Assembly: GCF_024599655.1 (NCBI RefSeq)
Contig: NZ_CP102247.1
Location: 2,542,001 to 2,606,000 of the forward strand
Length of the DNA: 64,000 nt
Reading direction: 5' to 3'
Origin: Enterobacter asburiae
GTDB taxonomy: Bacteria > Pseudomonadota > Gammaproteobacteria > Enterobacterales > Enterobacteriaceae
Below, piece by piece: positions 18,961-27,147 of this stretch. Within the stretch, counting starts at the first letter, position 1, and each line of letters begins with the position of its first letter. The notes beneath the pieces were generated by a model, which was not told the origin of the DNA, searched no databases, and was given only the letters and a program-made list of their open reading frames with translations. Position numbers and translations under genes: made by a program.

Positions 18961-19700
18961 GTTATCTCCCTGACTCTGAGTGATACTCAAGCAAATACCC
19001 AAAAAGAGGTACAGATAATTAGACAAATATCTTATTTAGCTACCGTGCTGAATTTTAGGTAATAATCCCCATACCCATTTCCATTGGAGATGAGATCTGC
19101 CTGCGTCTTATTTCAATTAAGAATTTACTTATTTCTTAAACTGGTTAGCAGCATAACAAAATGTGGTATAGCCCACTACAGCCACAATGTTAATGCGGTG
19201 TTACAAGCAAGAAAAAATATGGGGTTTCTGGACAAAACTCTTAAAGTGTCCTTTCAGATGAAACATATAAACCCTCTGTTATCTAAGGAAAATTCTTAAT
19301 TCTTTCTATGCACATTTTTGCGTTAATTTCAGAGCGGGTCAGACACAAAGATTTTCAAAGAAGTGTCAATTTACGTAGCCTAATGGGTATATATAAAATT
19401 AAACGCTTTTAAAAAACTAATTAAAGCAATTAAATCCCGCATAATTTCTATTAAGCAGCACTTAAAACCACACAATAGCAATGCGCTGGTTACATAACCC
19501 AAATCGTTAAATAAAACATAACAATAACATTGTGATTAACATTCAAAACGGCTTCCTTATACCTGCTTAATAAAATTTTAATAATCACCCATCTGAATCA
19601 TCACGCCGATGCACATTGTCATGACCACAATCCCCTTCTCTCTGCGTCAAAATGCTGTATTATGCAATACTATTGCGACATTTTGCAGGAATGTACTCCC
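18961..19700. promoter_or_regulatory. AT-rich intergenic control region, no gene seen
   Basis: About 740 bases between two divergently read genes: the TolC-like/adhesin unit on the left and the DeoR regulator on the right. The DNA is clearly more AT-rich than the flanking genes, notably 19320-19600 with many A/T tracts and ATTAA-type words. Short open frames here (for example 19084-19299) lack family resemblance and ribosome binding sites. I infer that it carries the promoters of both units and is a likely H-NS-bound regulatory segment; no individual promoter could be fixed with confidence. Confidence 0.5.
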
Positions 19701-20444
19701 ATGCACAAAACCGCTCGTCAACGCTACGTCCTGGATATCCTCAGCGAGCAAGGCCAGGCCAGCATCACCGACCTGGCCGAAAAGCTGCAGGTTTCAGCGG
19801 ATACCATCCGTCGGGATCTGACCGACCTGGAAAACCAGGGCCTTGCGCAGAAGAACCACGGCGGAGCCATCGCACTCAACCTCTCCGCCATGAACCGTCA
19901 GGGCCGCAATACGCTGCTGCCGGAGACCAAACAGCGCCTGGGTAAACAGGTCGCACAGCAGGTTCCGCCAGGCTCCACCCTGTTTCTGGATGCCGGAAGC
20001 ACGGTGATGGCCGTCGCCACCTTTCTTCAGGGGCCGCTCACCGTCATTACCCCCTCGCTGGATATCGCCCAGCATTTTAGCGACCGGGAAGACGTTGAGC
20101 TGATCCTGCTCGGCGGGAAATGGGACCACAAGCAGCGACTGTTTGCCGGAAGCGCCACGCTGTCTTTACTGTCCCGTTATCGGGCAGATATCGCCATTCT
20201 TGGGGCGTGCGCCATTCATGCCGAACTCGGTTTGAGCGCCGGTAAAGAAGCGGATGCCGAGGTAAAACGCGCGATGCTCGACGCAAGCCACGCGCACTGG
20301 ATTGTCGCCGACCACCTGAAAATTAACCGCTGCGAGCCGTATCTGGTTTCCGGGTTATCCAGCATTCAACAACTCTTTTTAGATCGTCCCTGGCCTGAGC
20401 TTGGGGACCATAGCGCACTGCAGGTTACGGTGTGCGCGAATTAA
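19701..20444 (+). CDS. DeoR-family transcriptional regulator
   Basis: Sugar-phosphate-responsive repressor type, 247 aa. The N-terminal winged helix-turn-helix has the family signature (RQRYVLDILSEQGQASITDL, then VSADTIRRDLTDLENQG at about residues 25-45). The C-terminal DeoR sensor domain shows FLDAGSTVMAVA, LLGGKWD and LSAGKEADAEVKRAM. The start MHKTARQRY at 19701 is chosen because the helix-turn-helix begins there in the family; an upstream start would add 13 atypical residues. It lies 13 bases before the oxidoreductase gene and probably controls that two-gene operon. The effector is unknown. Confidence 0.85.
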   Translation: MHKTARQRYVLDILSEQGQASITDLAEKLQVSADTIRRDLTDLENQGLAQKNHGGAIALNLSAMNRQGRNTLLPETKQRLGKQVAQQVPPGSTLFLDAGSTVMAVATFLQGPLTVITPSLDIAQHFSDREDVELILLGGKWDHKQRLFAGSATLSLLSRYRADIAILGACAIHAELGLSAGKEADAEVKRAMLDASHAHWIVADHLKINRCEPYLVSGLSSIQQLFLDRPWPELGDHSALQVTVCAN

Positions 20445-20457
20445 CGTGGAGAAGGTC

Positions 20458-21525
20458 ATGAGTAAAGTTCAAACAATCAACATTGCGCTGATCGGGTATG
20501 GATTTGTCGGTAAAACCTTCCATGCCCCGCTGATCCAGTCTGTGGACGGGATTAAGCTGGCAGTGGTCTCTTCTCGTGATGAAGAGAAGGTTAAACGCGA
20601 TCTGCCGGACGTACAGGTGGTGGCGACACCGGAAGAAGCCATTCAGCATCCTGATATCGATCTGGTGGTGATTGCCTCCCCGAACGTCACGCACGCCCCG
20701 CTGGCGACGCTGGCCCTGAACTCGGGTAAACACGTGGTCGTGGATAAGCCTTTTACCCTCGACATGCAGGAAGCCCGCGACCTGATTGCGCTGGCGGATG
20801 AAAAGCAGCTGCTGCTCTCCGTCTTCCACAACCGCCGCTGGGACAGTGATTTCCTCGGCATTAAGCAGATTATCGAGCAAGGCACGCTCGGCAAGGTTAA
20901 ACACCTGGAATCGCACATCGACCGCTTCCGCCCGGAAGTGCGCGTTCGCTGGCGCGAGCAGAACGTCCCCGGGAGCGGTCTGTGGTTTGATCTGGGTCCT
21001 CACCTGATTGACCAGACGCTACAGCTCTTTGGCCTGCCGGAGTCGGTTCAGGGGAATATCGCGACGCTGCGCGACGGTGCAGAAATTAACGACTGGGCGC
21101 ACGTGGTCTTAAACTACCCGGAGCATAAGGTCATTCTGCACGCCAGCATGCTGGTTGCTGGCGGTACGGCACGCTTTACCGTCCACGGGGACAAGGGCAG
21201 CGTGGTGAAAGCCAGAATCGATCAGCAGGAAGCGCAGCTGCTCGCAGGGGTGATTCCCGGCAGTGAAACCTGGGGCGAAGACGGCGACAGTATGGTGTTC
21301 TTTGGGGCTGACGGCGCACCGCAAACGATCCCTACCCCGAAAGGCGATCAGCGCCAGTATTACATCAACGTACGTGATGCGTTACTCGGGAAAATCACCA
21401 ACCCTGTCCACCCTGTTGAGGCACTGGCGGTCATGGCCGTGCTGGAAGCGGCGGTGAAGTCGTCGGAGACGGGGTCAACGCAGCCGCTGGCGTTAACTGC
21501 TGAAGAGCGTGCTCTGCTGGGTTAA
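20458..21525 (+). CDS. Gfo/Idh/MocA-family NAD(P)-dependent oxidoreductase
   Basis: 355-aa dehydrogenase with an N-terminal Rossmann domain (IALIGYGFVGKTFHAPL, residues about 8-24), the family EKP-type motif as VVDKPFTL near residue 95, and the C-terminal substrate domain with SVFHNRRWDSDF and GSGLWFDLGPHLIDQ. The start at 20458 is supported by GGAGAAGG just upstream. It resembles the YdgJ/YhhX group of cytosolic sugar or inositol-type dehydrogenases, but the substrate cannot be read from sequence. Placed directly behind a DeoR regulator, it may oxidise a sugar or sugar derivative. Confidence 0.85.
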   Translation: MSKVQTINIALIGYGFVGKTFHAPLIQSVDGIKLAVVSSRDEEKVKRDLPDVQVVATPEEAIQHPDIDLVVIASPNVTHAPLATLALNSGKHVVVDKPFTLDMQEARDLIALADEKQLLLSVFHNRRWDSDFLGIKQIIEQGTLGKVKHLESHIDRFRPEVRVRWREQNVPGSGLWFDLGPHLIDQTLQLFGLPESVQGNIATLRDGAEINDWAHVVLNYPEHKVILHASMLVAGGTARFTVHGDKGSVVKARIDQQEAQLLAGVIPGSETWGEDGDSMVFFGADGAPQTIPTPKGDQRQYYINVRDALLGKITNPVHPVEALAVMAVLEAAVKSSETGSTQPLALTAEERALLG

Positions 21526-21532
21526 AAAATAA

Positions 21533-21609
21533 GCCGGGTGGCGCTACCGCTTACCCGGCCTACAATTCAGAGCCGTTTGTAGGCCCGTGCAAGCGAAGCG
21601 CCGCCGGGC
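21533..21609. repeat. REP pair (inverted)
   Basis: Two REP-like palindromes in opposite orientation: GCCGGGTGGCGCTACCGCTT… followed after a short spacer by …AAGCGAAGCGCCGCCGGGC. They lie between the convergent oxidoreductase and cybB genes. Such pairs stabilise or end transcripts in enterobacteria. Confidence 0.8.
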
Positions 21610-21616
21610 AAGAGGG

Positions 21617-22147
21617 CTACTGACGCTTTTTCGGCATCATGCGCAGAAGAGTATTATCCTTCCAGAAATAGTGATGCATCAGCGCCGCCGCCGCGTGCAG
21701 GCCAATCACAAAATAGCCCAGGTTCGCCAGCGTCTCGTGCCATTCTTTCAGCACATCAACCAGGTCAAAATTTGACTCCGCCGCATGCGGCATCACCATG
21801 CCAAACGCAAACCAGTCGCTGCCCCGGTTATACATCATCACAATGCCAATCAGCGGCAGCGCAATAAACAGCAGATACACCACCAGGTGCCCCAGATGGG
21901 ACATCCCCGTCACCATCGCTTTTGGCTTCGGCTGAATCGGTGGCGCACGGAATTTCAGGCGAACCAGCAGACGCGTCACCATCAGCACCAGGATACTGAT
22001 ACCGCACGAAACGTGGATCATATTGATTACTGGACGCGCGCTGCGCGGGAAGAAACCTTTGAATTCCATGGCGCAGTAGGCGACGATGATTAACAGAAAC
22101 ACCAGCCAGTGGATGCCGATTTGCAGGCTTGTATATTTAGTGCGCAT
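21617..22147 (-). CDS. cybB: Cytochrome b561
   Basis: Di-haem b-type cytochrome of the inner membrane, 176 aa, the usual CybB length. In E. coli CybB acts as a superoxide:ubiquinone oxidoreductase. Four transmembrane segments are visible: LVFLLIIVAYCAM, ISILVLMVTRLLV, LVVYLLFIALPLIGIVMM and LGYFVIGLHAAAALMHHYF. Histidine ligand candidates sit in IGIHWLV, INMIHV, HLGHLV and GLHAAAALMHHYFW. Its position next to gapC matches E. coli gene order. Single gene, convergent with the upstream oxidoreductase. Confidence 0.92.
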   Translation of the reverse strand: MRTKYTSLQIGIHWLVFLLIIVAYCAMEFKGFFPRSARPVINMIHVSCGISILVLMVTRLLVRLKFRAPPIQPKPKAMVTGMSHLGHLVVYLLFIALPLIGIVMMYNRGSDWFAFGMVMPHAAESNFDLVDVLKEWHETLANLGYFVIGLHAAAALMHHYFWKDNTLLRMMPKKRQ

Positions 22148-22336
22148 GTCATTTCCCGATTAAAAACAGTTATCGCGCCAACATAATCTCCTTTCCTTAA
22201 AAATTCATTAACTTTTCTGTATGGTTTTTCAAATACTTCCTCCCGCATGAAGCATCTTCAATTGCCGCCCAGCCCGTGATGGTCTAAGCCTGGATGAGTT
22301 CAAACTGTCGCATCGACACGTTTACAGGAGAACACC

Positions 22337-23338
22337 ATGAGTAAAATTGGCATTAACGGCTTTGGACGCATTGGACGCCTTGTTCTGCGTCGCCTTCTTG
22401 AAACCCAGGACAGTAATACCGTCGTCGCCATCAACGACCTCACCTCACCGAAAGTGCTGGCCTACCTGCTCAGGCATGATTCCAACTACGGTGGCTTCCC
22501 GTGGAGCGTAGATTTCACCGAGGATGCGCTGATTGTGGATGGTAAAACCATTGCGGTGTACGCCGAAAAAGAGGCGAAGCACATTCCGTGGAAAGCCGCA
22601 GGCGTGGATATTGTCGTGGAGTGCACCGGTTTTTATACCTCCGAAGAGAAATCACGGGCGCACCTGGATGCTGGCGCGAAGAAAGTGCTGATCTCCGCGC
22701 CAGCGGGTGAGATGAAAACCATCGTCTACAGCGTGAATGACGACACTATTGACGCCAGTGACACCATTATTTCCGTCGCATCCTGCACCACCAACTGCCT
22801 CGCCCCGCTGGCGAAAGCCCTGAACGATGCGTTTGAAATAAAAGTGGGCACCATGACCACCATTCACGCCTATACCGGTACGCAGGCGCTGGTGGATGGC
22901 CCGCGCGGGAAAGACCTTCGCGCCTCGCGGGCGGCGGCTGAGAATATCATTCCCCACACCACCGGTGCCGCAAAGGCCATCGGTCTGGTGATCCCGGCGC
23001 TGAGCGGCAAACTGAAGGGCCACGCGCAGCGCGTGCCGGTAAAAACGGGCTCGGTCACCGAGCTGGTGGCGATTCTGGGCAAGAAAGTCACCGTTGAGGA
23101 GATCAACGCCGCGCTGAAAAAGGCGACGCAGGGCAATAAATCGTTCGGGTATACCGACGAAGAGATTGTGTCGTCCGATGTGATTGGCTCGCATTATGGT
23201 TCGGTGTTTGACGCCACGCAGACGGAGGTGTCAGAAGCGGGAGAGCTGCAGCTGGTGAAAGCGGTAGCTTGGTATGACAACGAATATGGTTTTGTGACGC
23301 AGCTGGTGCGGACGCTGGATAAGTTTGCGGCGCTGTGA
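22337..23338 (+). CDS. gapC: Glyceraldehyde-3-phosphate dehydrogenase, type I
   Basis: Oxidises and phosphorylates glyceraldehyde 3-phosphate with NAD+. 333 aa, full length. The Rossmann motif IGINGFGRIGRLVLR opens the protein, the catalytic cysteine lies in ASCTTNCLAPLAK (about residue 150) and the active-site histidine in TMTTIHAYTGTQ. The sequence is distinct in detail from housekeeping GapA, and its position between cybB and ydcF identifies it as gapC. It is intact here, whereas the E. coli K-12 copy is a known pseudogene. Start supported by ACAGGAGAACACC upstream. Confidence 0.93.
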   Translation: MSKIGINGFGRIGRLVLRRLLETQDSNTVVAINDLTSPKVLAYLLRHDSNYGGFPWSVDFTEDALIVDGKTIAVYAEKEAKHIPWKAAGVDIVVECTGFYTSEEKSRAHLDAGAKKVLISAPAGEMKTIVYSVNDDTIDASDTIISVASCTTNCLAPLAKALNDAFEIKVGTMTTIHAYTGTQALVDGPRGKDLRASRAAAENIIPHTTGAAKAIGLVIPALSGKLKGHAQRVPVKTGSVTELVAILGKKVTVEEINAALKKATQGNKSFGYTDEEIVSSDVIGSHYGSVFDATQTEVSEAGELQLVKAVAWYDNEYGFVTQLVRTLDKFAAL

Positions 23339-23355
23339 TTTTCCCCTCACCCTAA

Positions 23356-23378
23356 CCCTCTCCCCAATGGGGCGAGGG
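23356..23378 (+). terminator. Hairpin of a dispersed GC-rich palindrome behind gapC
   Basis: CCCTCTCCCC, loop aat, GGGGCGAGGG: a ten-pair stem with one mismatch, inside the phrase CCCTCACCCTAACCCTC that recurs between genes in enterobacterial genomes. It lies between the convergent gapC and ydcF ends and probably ends or protects both transcripts; there is no long T-tract. Confidence 0.55.
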
Positions 23379-23391
23379 AAGGGTTCCGTGC

Positions 23392-24186
23392 TTAGATTAT
23401 CTTACGCGCCCCCGTCAGGACCGGATCGCGCTGCAGCTGTTTCCACGCGGCAATCACAGCTTCAGGAAAGTCAACGTGCGCGATAAAATCCCGCCCGGCC
23501 GGGCCATAGCCGTTAACGTCATCATACAAACGGGGCAGTTCCCCCAAAATCAGTGACAGGTAGCGGTCTACGGGCCACAGTCCTGCGCTGTCCGCGCTAA
23601 ACTCCACGCCATCTTTACCGTTATGCAGTGTCGGTGTACACCCGGGATGGCTTATCCACTCCGGTGACACGGGCTCATCCCGACAAACGCGGGCAAACGT
23701 CGCCATCGTACGGCGCTGCATCGTCGGATCCTGCACCACCAGCACCCGCCCGGTTGCGCGCTGATGCTGTTTCAGCATGTTCCAGCTAAAATGCGCGTTC
23801 TCACCGCAGTTGGTGGAGCGATCTTCAATCCACAGGCGCGCCTCGGGGATCTTCCAGAACTCCCGCGCAATGTCGGCAAGAATGCTCGCTTCCGCCCGTC
23901 CTTCGACTTGTAAGGTGTGATAACGCGGATGACTGCGGATAGCGGCATATAAAAACGCGGTCGAGTGACCAATGCCTCCGCTAATCAGGAGCGGGATTTC
24001 TCGCTGCGCGGCAATTCGACAGGCCGCCTCAATGGTCGGGATCACCGCGTTCCCTGCCAGGATTACCGCATCGACGTCCGGGGGCTGGAGACCGCCGCTC
24101 AGGTCATCCTGCGCCAGCCATTCACCGACATTATTAATGGCCGCCAGCGTGGCATCCGGCAGGATGGGAAAATGGGTCTGTTCCAT
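23392..24186 (-). CDS. ydcF: YdcF family protein (DUF218, SAM-binding in E. coli)
   Basis: 264-aa cytosolic protein of the DUF218/YdcF fold. E. coli YdcF binds S-adenosylmethionine, but its reaction is not established. Family motifs visible are VDAVILAGNAVIPTIEAACRIA, PLLISGGIGHSTAFLY, EARLWIEDRSTNCGENAHFS and VLVVQDPTMQRRTMATF. No signal peptide. The gene faces gapC tail to tail. In E. coli aldA lies between these two genes; here it is absent. Confidence 0.9.
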   Translation of the reverse strand: MEQTHFPILPDATLAAINNVGEWLAQDDLSGGLQPPDVDAVILAGNAVIPTIEAACRIAAQREIPLLISGGIGHSTAFLYAAIRSHPRYHTLQVEGRAEASILADIAREFWKIPEARLWIEDRSTNCGENAHFSWNMLKQHQRATGRVLVVQDPTMQRRTMATFARVCRDEPVSPEWISHPGCTPTLHNGKDGVEFSADSAGLWPVDRYLSLILGELPRLYDDVNGYGPAGRDFIAHVDFPEAVIAAWKQLQRDPVLTGARKII

Positions 24187-24314
24187 GATGAACTCCTTCT
24201 CTCTATCCCTTCAGGGTAGCGACTTCAGGTTCTCAACACAACGGCGACATCGGGCCGCTCTTTTTCCTTAAACTTCCCTTCTACATTTGATTAACATGCG
24301 TAAATCATATTCAC

Positions 24315-24344
24315 TTGAATTATCATTTGCGGCAGACGTAGAAT
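24315..24344 (+). promoter_or_regulatory. Candidate sigma-70 promoter of the efflux operon
   Basis: TTGAAT at 24315-24320 and TAGAAT at 24339-24344 are separated by 18 bases, 46 bases before the MFS start codon. Matches to consensus are 4/6 and 5/6. Assigned by eye. Confidence 0.45.
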
Positions 24345-24389
24345 CGCTAGCCCGCTAATTATTCAACTCTTTCTAAGGTAAACGACGTT

Positions 24390-26042
24390 ATGCGCCTGCC
24401 CGAACGCGACCCTTATGCTCCTCGCGAGTGGCAGCCACATGAGAAACCCGCTCTGCTGGGTTCGCCTTCCACACCCGAGCACACTACGCCAAAACGTATT
24501 GCCTACGGCGTCGTTGGCCTGCTGGTGTGCCTGACGGGGGCGCTGGGTAATGCGGTGGTGACCGCCAATCTGCAAAACCTGCAGGGGACCTTCGGGGCCT
24601 GGTCGACCGAAATCGCCTGGCTGCCCGCGGTCTACGTCATGACCAACATCTCTATCAACCTGCTGCTGGTTAAGTTCCGCCAGCAGTACGGTCTGCGCGC
24701 CTTCACGGAAGGTTTTCTGGTGCTGTACGTGCTGGTGACCTTTTTCCACCTGTTCGTTAACGATCTCAGCTCGGCGCTGATGGTTCGCGCCGCGCACGGG
24801 ATGGTGGCCGCCGCGCTCAGCTCACTGGGGATTTACTATCAGATCCAGGCCTGGCCTGCGAAGCACCGCCTGAAGGCGCTCACCATCGGGATTACCGGGT
24901 CCTCGCTCGCTATCCCTCTGGCCCGCCTGTTTTCAACCGAACTGCTGCAGCTGGACGAGTGGCGCGGGCTCTATTTCTTCGAGCTCGGGCTGGCGCTGAT
25001 CTCCCTGGCCTGCGTAATAGCCTTAAAACTGCCGCCGGGCGACAGGCGCAAGGTCTTTGAGAAGAAAGACTTCATCACCTTCTTTTTAATGGCCCCGGGA
25101 ATGGCCCTGCTCTGCGCCGTACTCTCTTTAGGCCGTCTTGACTGGTGGTTCGAGGCGCCGTGGATCGGCTGGTCTCTGGCGCTGTCGCTGGTGCTGATTG
25201 TGGCCGCCATCGTCTTTGAACATAACCGCAGCAACCCGCTGCTGAACACCCGCTGGCTGTCGAGCGGCAGCATCGTCCGTCTGGGGCTCATCATGCTGTT
25301 GATTCGCATCGTGCTGGCAGAGCAAAACACCGGCGTCATCGGCTGGCTGCAGTACGTGGGGCTACAGAACGAGCAGATGACCCACCTCGCGTGGTCCATT
25401 TTCGCCGGGATCGTCTGCGGGATCGTCACCAGCTGTCTTACCATCAAGCCGACAAAACTTGCGTGGCCAATCATCACCTCTCTGGCGCTGATGATTGTTG
25501 CCTCGCTGCTGGACAGCCAGTCCAACAACCTGACCCGGCCGGATCAGCTGATGCTAAGCCAGTTTCTGCTGGGCTTTGGCAGCGCCTTCTTCCTGGCACC
25601 CGCCATGCTGGCCGCCATTGGCGGCGTGATCGCCGATCCGCGCAACCTGGTCAGCTTCTCGGTGATGTTCGGCATGAGTCAGAACCTCGGCGGCCTGCTG
25701 GGCTCCGCGATCCTCGGGACCTTCCAGACCTGGCGCGAGAAGTACCACTCCAGCCTGCTGGCGGACCAGCTCACCACGCTCAATCCGCTGGTCAACGAGC
25801 GTATCCAGATTTATACCCAGATGTACCGAAGCCTGATTGGCGACAGTTCGCTGCTGGGGACGCAGGCGATAACGCAGCTGCAAACGGTCACCACGCTGGA
25901 GGCGAATATTCTGGCCTACAACGATACTTATCTGCTGACGGCGAGCATCGCTGCCGCCACGCTGGTCTGGATTTTATGGCGCTTGCTACGCCTGCGCATC
26001 ACTGCCCGTATGGCGCTGAAGAACGCCACCGGCAACAAATAA
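24390..26042 (+). CDS. MFS transporter, EmrB/DHA2-like subunit of a tripartite efflux pump
   Basis: 550-aa inner-membrane drug:proton antiporter of the 14-helix DHA2 group. Hydrophobic helices begin at about residue 35 (IAYGVVGLLVCLTGALGNAVV) and continue to a final helix near residue 525 (LLTASIAAATLVWILWRLL). A short hydrophilic N-terminus precedes them. It is the first gene of a three-gene operon with an adaptor 22 bases downstream and an outer-membrane lipoprotein, so the whole pump is encoded here. Substrates are unknown; the family exports hydrophobic drugs, uncouplers or bile-type compounds. The operon lies between ydcF and hrpA, which are adjacent in E. coli. Confidence 0.88.
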   Translation: MRLPERDPYAPREWQPHEKPALLGSPSTPEHTTPKRIAYGVVGLLVCLTGALGNAVVTANLQNLQGTFGAWSTEIAWLPAVYVMTNISINLLLVKFRQQYGLRAFTEGFLVLYVLVTFFHLFVNDLSSALMVRAAHGMVAAALSSLGIYYQIQAWPAKHRLKALTIGITGSSLAIPLARLFSTELLQLDEWRGLYFFELGLALISLACVIALKLPPGDRRKVFEKKDFITFFLMAPGMALLCAVLSLGRLDWWFEAPWIGWSLALSLVLIVAAIVFEHNRSNPLLNTRWLSSGSIVRLGLIMLLIRIVLAEQNTGVIGWLQYVGLQNEQMTHLAWSIFAGIVCGIVTSCLTIKPTKLAWPIITSLALMIVASLLDSQSNNLTRPDQLMLSQFLLGFGSAFFLAPAMLAAIGGVIADPRNLVSFSVMFGMSQNLGGLLGSAILGTFQTWREKYHSSLLADQLTTLNPLVNERIQIYTQMYRSLIGDSSLLGTQAITQLQTVTTLEANILAYNDTYLLTASIAAATLVWILWRLLRLRITARMALKNATGNK

Positions 26043-26064
26043 TTGAAATAGTTCTGGAGAGTTT

Positions 26065-27147
26065 ATGAGTCAGCAGGATGCCGCCAAAGAGCAGGCCAAC
26101 ACCCGCAAAAATGTGCGCATTGTTTCCATTTTCACTGCCGCTGCCATCGGTATTGTCGGCGTGCTGGTGATCCTTTATGCGTGGCAGCTGCCGCCGTTCA
26201 CCCGCCACGCGCAGTTTACCGACAACGCCTACGTGCGCGGTCAGACGACGTTTATCAGCCCTCAGGTGAATGGCTATATCACCGAGGTGAAGGTTCAGGA
26301 CTTTGTGCAGGTTAAAAAAGGCGACCTGCTGCTGCAGATTGATGACCGCATCTATCGTCAGCGCGTGCATCAGGCCGAGGCACAGCTGGCGATGAAAATT
26401 GCCGCGCTCAATAACAACCTGCAGCAGCGTAAAAGCGCCGAAGCGACGATTGCCAAAAACGACGCGGCGCTGAAAAATGCCCGCGCCCAGAGCCTCAAAA
26501 CGCAGGCGGATTTAAAGCGCGTGAAGGATCTGACGGCGGACGGATCCCTTTCTATTCGCGAGCGCGACGCGGCGCTGGCCAGTGCCGCCCAGGGCAGCGC
26601 CGATATCGATCAGGCCAAAGCCACGCTTGAGATGTCGCGTCAGGATCTGCAGACGGTGATTGTCAATCGCGGCGCGCTGGAGGCAGATGTTGAGAACGCG
26701 AAAGCGGCGCTGGAGCTGGCGCAGATTGACCTGCAAAACACCCGCATTATCGCCCCGCGCGACGGTCAGCTCGGCCAGATTGCCGTGCGTCTCGGGGCGT
26801 ATGTCACCGCCGGGACCCATCTCACCACCCTTGTGCCGCCTCAGCACTGGGTGATCGCTAATATCAAAGAGACGCAGCTTGCGGAGCTGCGCGTTGGTCA
26901 GCCTGTCAAATTCACCGTCGATGCCCTGAACGACAAAGCGTATCAGGGCCGCGTGGAGAGTATCTCTCCGGCGACGGGCGTGGAGTTCAGCGCCATCACG
27001 CCGGACAACGCCACCGGCAACTTTGTTAAAATCGCCCAGCGTATTCCGGTGCGCATCGAAGTGCTCGGTAAGCCTGAGGAGTCCGCCCTGCTGCGTCCAG
27101 GCATGTCGGTGCAGGTGACCATTGATACGCGGGAGGGAAAACAATGA
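26065..27147 (+). CDS. HlyD/EmrA-family periplasmic adaptor
   Basis: 360-aa membrane-fusion protein linking the MFS pump to the outer-membrane channel. One N-terminal membrane anchor (VSIFTAAAIGIVGVLVILYAW, about residues 20-40) is followed by the first lipoyl half (TFISPQVNGYITEVKVQDFVQV), a long coiled coil (about residues 95-220) and the second lipoyl half (RIIAPRDGQLGQIAVRLGAYV), then a beta-barrel domain. The preceding sequence CTGGAG sets the start. Its stop overlaps the next start by four bases (ATGA), implying translational coupling. Confidence 0.9.
   Translation: MSQQDAAKEQANTRKNVRIVSIFTAAAIGIVGVLVILYAWQLPPFTRHAQFTDNAYVRGQTTFISPQVNGYITEVKVQDFVQVKKGDLLLQIDDRIYRQRVHQAEAQLAMKIAALNNNLQQRKSAEATIAKNDAALKNARAQSLKTQADLKRVKDLTADGSLSIRERDAALASAAQGSADIDQAKATLEMSRQDLQTVIVNRGALEADVENAKAALELAQIDLQNTRIIAPRDGQLGQIAVRLGAYVTAGTHLTTLVPPQHWVIANIKETQLAELRVGQPVKFTVDALNDKAYQGRVESISPATGVEFSAITPDNATGNFVKIAQRIPVRIEVLGKPEESALLRPGMSVQVTIDTREGKQ

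Noticed and set aside
19084..19299. Short frame in the AT-rich region upstream of the adhesin unit
   Set aside because: No ribosome binding site and no family resemblance; composition is that of AT-rich non-coding DNA.
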